Shown here: positions 62,399-64,000 of the stretch, in pieces
Layout of the letters: each line of letters opens with the position of its first letter
Numbering within the stretch: position 1 is the first letter of the stretch
Assembly: GCF_000371965.1 (NCBI RefSeq)
Contig: NZ_AQUO01000003.1
Span: forward strand, 1-64,000
Direction: 5' to 3'
DNA length: 64,000 nucleotides
Origin: Paracoccus sp. N5
Lineage (GTDB): Bacteria; Pseudomonadota; Alphaproteobacteria; Rhodobacterales; Rhodobacteraceae
Notes under the pieces: generated by a model
What the model was told of the DNA's origin: nothing
Databases searched by the model: none
What the model saw: the letters and a program-made list of their open reading frames with translations, nothing else
Position numbers and translations under genes: made by a program

Positions 62399-64000
62399 CT
62401 AATACCGCAGCCGCGCGTAATAGGATGTCTCGGCCGCCGCCCGCGCCTGGCCCAGCGTGACGATGCCGCGCGCCTTCAGCAGCGGCAGCAACGCCAGGAA
62501 CACCTGCGCCGTGGCCAGCGCATCGCCGGCGGCATTGTGGCGCCCGGCGATCGCCACCCCCAGCCGCGCGGCGATGGCCTCCAGCGATTGCGAGGGCTCG
62601 TGCGGCTGGGCGATGCTGGCCAGCAGCAGCGTGTCCAGCACCGGCTGGTCGAAGCGCAGCCCGGTCGTCGCCTCTTTCAATTGCAGGAAACGCATGTCGA
62701 AGGCGACGTTGTGGCCGACCAGCACCGTGCCCGCCGCATAGGCATGAAAGGCCGGCAGCACCTCGGCGATGCGGGGCTGGCCCCGCACCATCTCGGGGCG
62801 GATGCCGTGATAGGGGATCCCGGCCTCGGGGATCGAGCGGCCGGGGTCGACCAGCTGGTCGAAACCCTCGCCATGCAGGATCTTGCCGTTCAGCACCCGG
62901 ACCGCGCCGATCTGGATGATCTCGTCGCCGCCGGCGGGGTCGAGCCCGGTCGTCTCGGTGTCGAAGACCGTATAGGCCAGCTGCTCCAGTCGGCGGTCGT
63001 CCAGCGCGTGATCCGCCGCGTCGGCGCCGAACAGGTCGAAATCATAGAATTCGGGCCGCGGATCGGCTGCCGCCTCGGGCCGGCCCTGGGCCAGCGGCAG
63101 AAGGAACCGAAAGAACGACCGCCCCGCGGCGCGGTCGTGTTCCAGCCACAGCTCGCCGCCATGGCGCTCGGCCACGGCGCGGGCCGACGTGCGGATCGCG
63201 GCGAAACGCTCGGCCGGCGCGGCGTCCTGCGGCCAGGTCAAATCCAGATGCGCCCAGCCCGGCGTCGCCGCCTCGGCCAGCCGCAGCCCCGGTGCCACCC
63301 CTTCGGGCAACGGCGCCGCCAGATCGCCCAGGGCCCGCACCAGGGCGAAACTGTCGACGCGCAGCCACAGGTCGGGGGCCGGCTCCTCGACCTCGGGCGC
63401 ACACCCGCTGCCGGCACGCAGATGCCCGGCCGCCGCCGCCAGCAGGTCGGCGCCCAGCATGTCCTGCAAGGGCCAGCGCGCCAGCACATCCGCGCCGCCC
63501 TGGGTCAGCTCGGCCAGGCGTGCCGCCATGGCCTGCACCTCGTCGCGGACCACCTGCTGGAAACTGTCGCGCTCGGCCGGTTGCAGGTCGGGATAGTCCA
63601 GCATGTCCAGCGCGGTCTGCATATTCGCCAGCGAGGCGCGGCTGGCTTCGGTCAGCGCATTCAACCGCTGGTCGCGGCGCGCCTGTGCCGCCTGTTCCTC
63701 GGTGATGTCGTCCAGAAGCAGCACATAGCCGGTCAACGCGCCCTCGGCCCGCACCGGCGCCCAGAGCACCTGCAACAGATGCCCCGCCCCGGTGGTGGTG
63801 ACGAAGCGCGCCGCCCCCGCCGGCTCGCCGCGCGCCAGCTGGCGCTCGACCGTCTCGCGCGCGTGCTCGATCAGCGGGCGGTCGATCACGGCATGGATCG
63901 AGCGGCCGAGCCCGATCAGGTCCGCCCCGCCGGCGATCTGCGGCGCGTCGGACAGCCGCTGGAACAGCGCCCGGGCGCGTTCGTTATACAGCAGGATGCG
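62399..64000 (-). CDS. PAS/degenerate-kinase/DnaQ-type exonuclease fusion, 5' end outside window
   Basis: The frame is open to base 64000, so the N terminus is missing; about 533 residues are visible. A PAS-like domain comes first (ILLYNERARALFQRL... TGYVLLLDDITEEQAAQ). Next is a histidine-kinase-like dimerisation region without the usual His (ASRASLANMQTALDML) and a residual ATPase fold (AVAERHGGELWLEHDRAAGRSFFRFLLPL). The last ~190 residues are a DnaQ 3'-5' exonuclease with all motifs: FDTETTGLD, VGHNVAFDMRFLQ and HNAAGDALATAQ. This architecture occurs in Rhodobacterales; its purpose is unknown. Confidence 0.85.
   Translation of the reverse strand, partial: RILLYNERARALFQRLSDAPQIAGGADLIGLGRSIHAVIDRPLIEHARETVERQLARGEPAGAARFVTTTGAGHLLQVLWAPVRAEGALTGYVLLLDDITEEQAAQARRDQRLNALTEASRASLANMQTALDMLDYPDLQPAERDSFQQVVRDEVQAMAARLAELTQGGADVLARWPLQDMLGADLLAAAAGHLRAGSGCAPEVEEPAPDLWLRVDSFALVRALGDLAAPLPEGVAPGLRLAEAATPGWAHLDLTWPQDAAPAERFAAIRTSARAVAERHGGELWLEHDRAAGRSFFRFLLPLAQGRPEAAADPRPEFYDFDLFGADAADHALDDRRLEQLAYTVFDTETTGLDPAGGDEIIQIGAVRVLNGKILHGEGFDQLVDPGRSIPEAGIPYHGIRPEMVRGQPRIAEVLPAFHAYAAGTVLVGHNVAFDMRFLQLKEATTGLRFDQPVLDTLLLASIAQPHEPSQSLEAIAARLGVAIAGRHNAAGDALATAQVFLALLPLLKARGIVTLGQARAAAETSYYARLRY

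Overview
The window is a GC-rich, densely packed stretch of an alphaproteobacterial genome. Gene content and order point to a Paracoccus-like member of the Rhodobacteraceae: a nasTSABGHC nitrate-assimilation cluster, a urease operon carrying an internal hupE/ureJ gene, RepA/RepB-type partition genes, an EcfG-type NHEJ locus, and short overlapping (ATGA) gene junctions. The assignment is an inference from gene families and synteny. A parA-parB pair with two parS-like palindromes suggests a multipartite genome, with this window on a secondary chromosome or megaplasmid near its partition locus. No replication initiator is visible next to parAB.

Layout. 1-1317 (-): a putative DNA-modification/repair radical SAM protein and the start of its DUF4130/uracil-DNA-glycosylase-like partner. 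1370-7020 (-): a seven-gene MoxR/DUF58/DUF4381/BatA/BatB/TPR/BatD operon. 7257-16752 (+): the nas operon for assimilatory nitrate/nitrite reduction and uptake, with a NasT-type double-hexaloop leader before nasA. 16755-22329 (-): a carbohydrate ABC importer plus a Gfo/Idh dehydrogenase and a TIM-barrel isomerase, controlled by a divergent LacI regulator (22426-23439) through a palindromic operator. 23695-26200 (+): parA-parB, followed by about 1 kb without a gene. 27234-32654 (+): ureDA-hupE-ureBCEFG. 32671-37909: an NHEJ/stress locus with two Ku genes, LigD and three small stress-type genes; four EcfG-type promoters (GGAAC-N16-CGTT or GGTT) head these units. 37944-44239: a predicted molybdenum uptake locus (DUF2478, molbindin, TsaA/TrmO-like, FecB/FecC/FecD-like ABC genes, and a divergent TonB receptor) with two 24-bp ModE-type boxes in the divergent promoter region; the ABC ATPase gene is frameshifted. 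44310-49131: a LysR regulator, a putative rhamnosyltransferase and a siderophore-type TonB receptor with a structured leader. 49352-53252: otsB, a GH15 glycosidase and otsA. 53253-56067: lower-GC, transposon-derived DNA with an orphan tniQ and a truncated upstream gene. 56068-57699 (-): an AidB-like acyl-CoA dehydrogenase. 57949-62332 (+): a FepA-like TonB receptor and a two-component system. 62399-64000 (-): a PAS/pseudokinase/DnaQ-exonuclease fusion running off the window.

Taken together, the window combines nitrogen acquisition (nitrate, urea), metal acquisition (molybdenum, needed by the NasC molybdoenzyme; iron through two siderophore receptors) and genome maintenance under stress (NHEJ, AidB, radical SAM/UDG pair, trehalose). 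The observations most worth a second look are the Mo-box/TonB/FecBCD locus, the NasT leader RNA, the EcfG promoters of the NHEJ locus and the parS-like sites at parAB.
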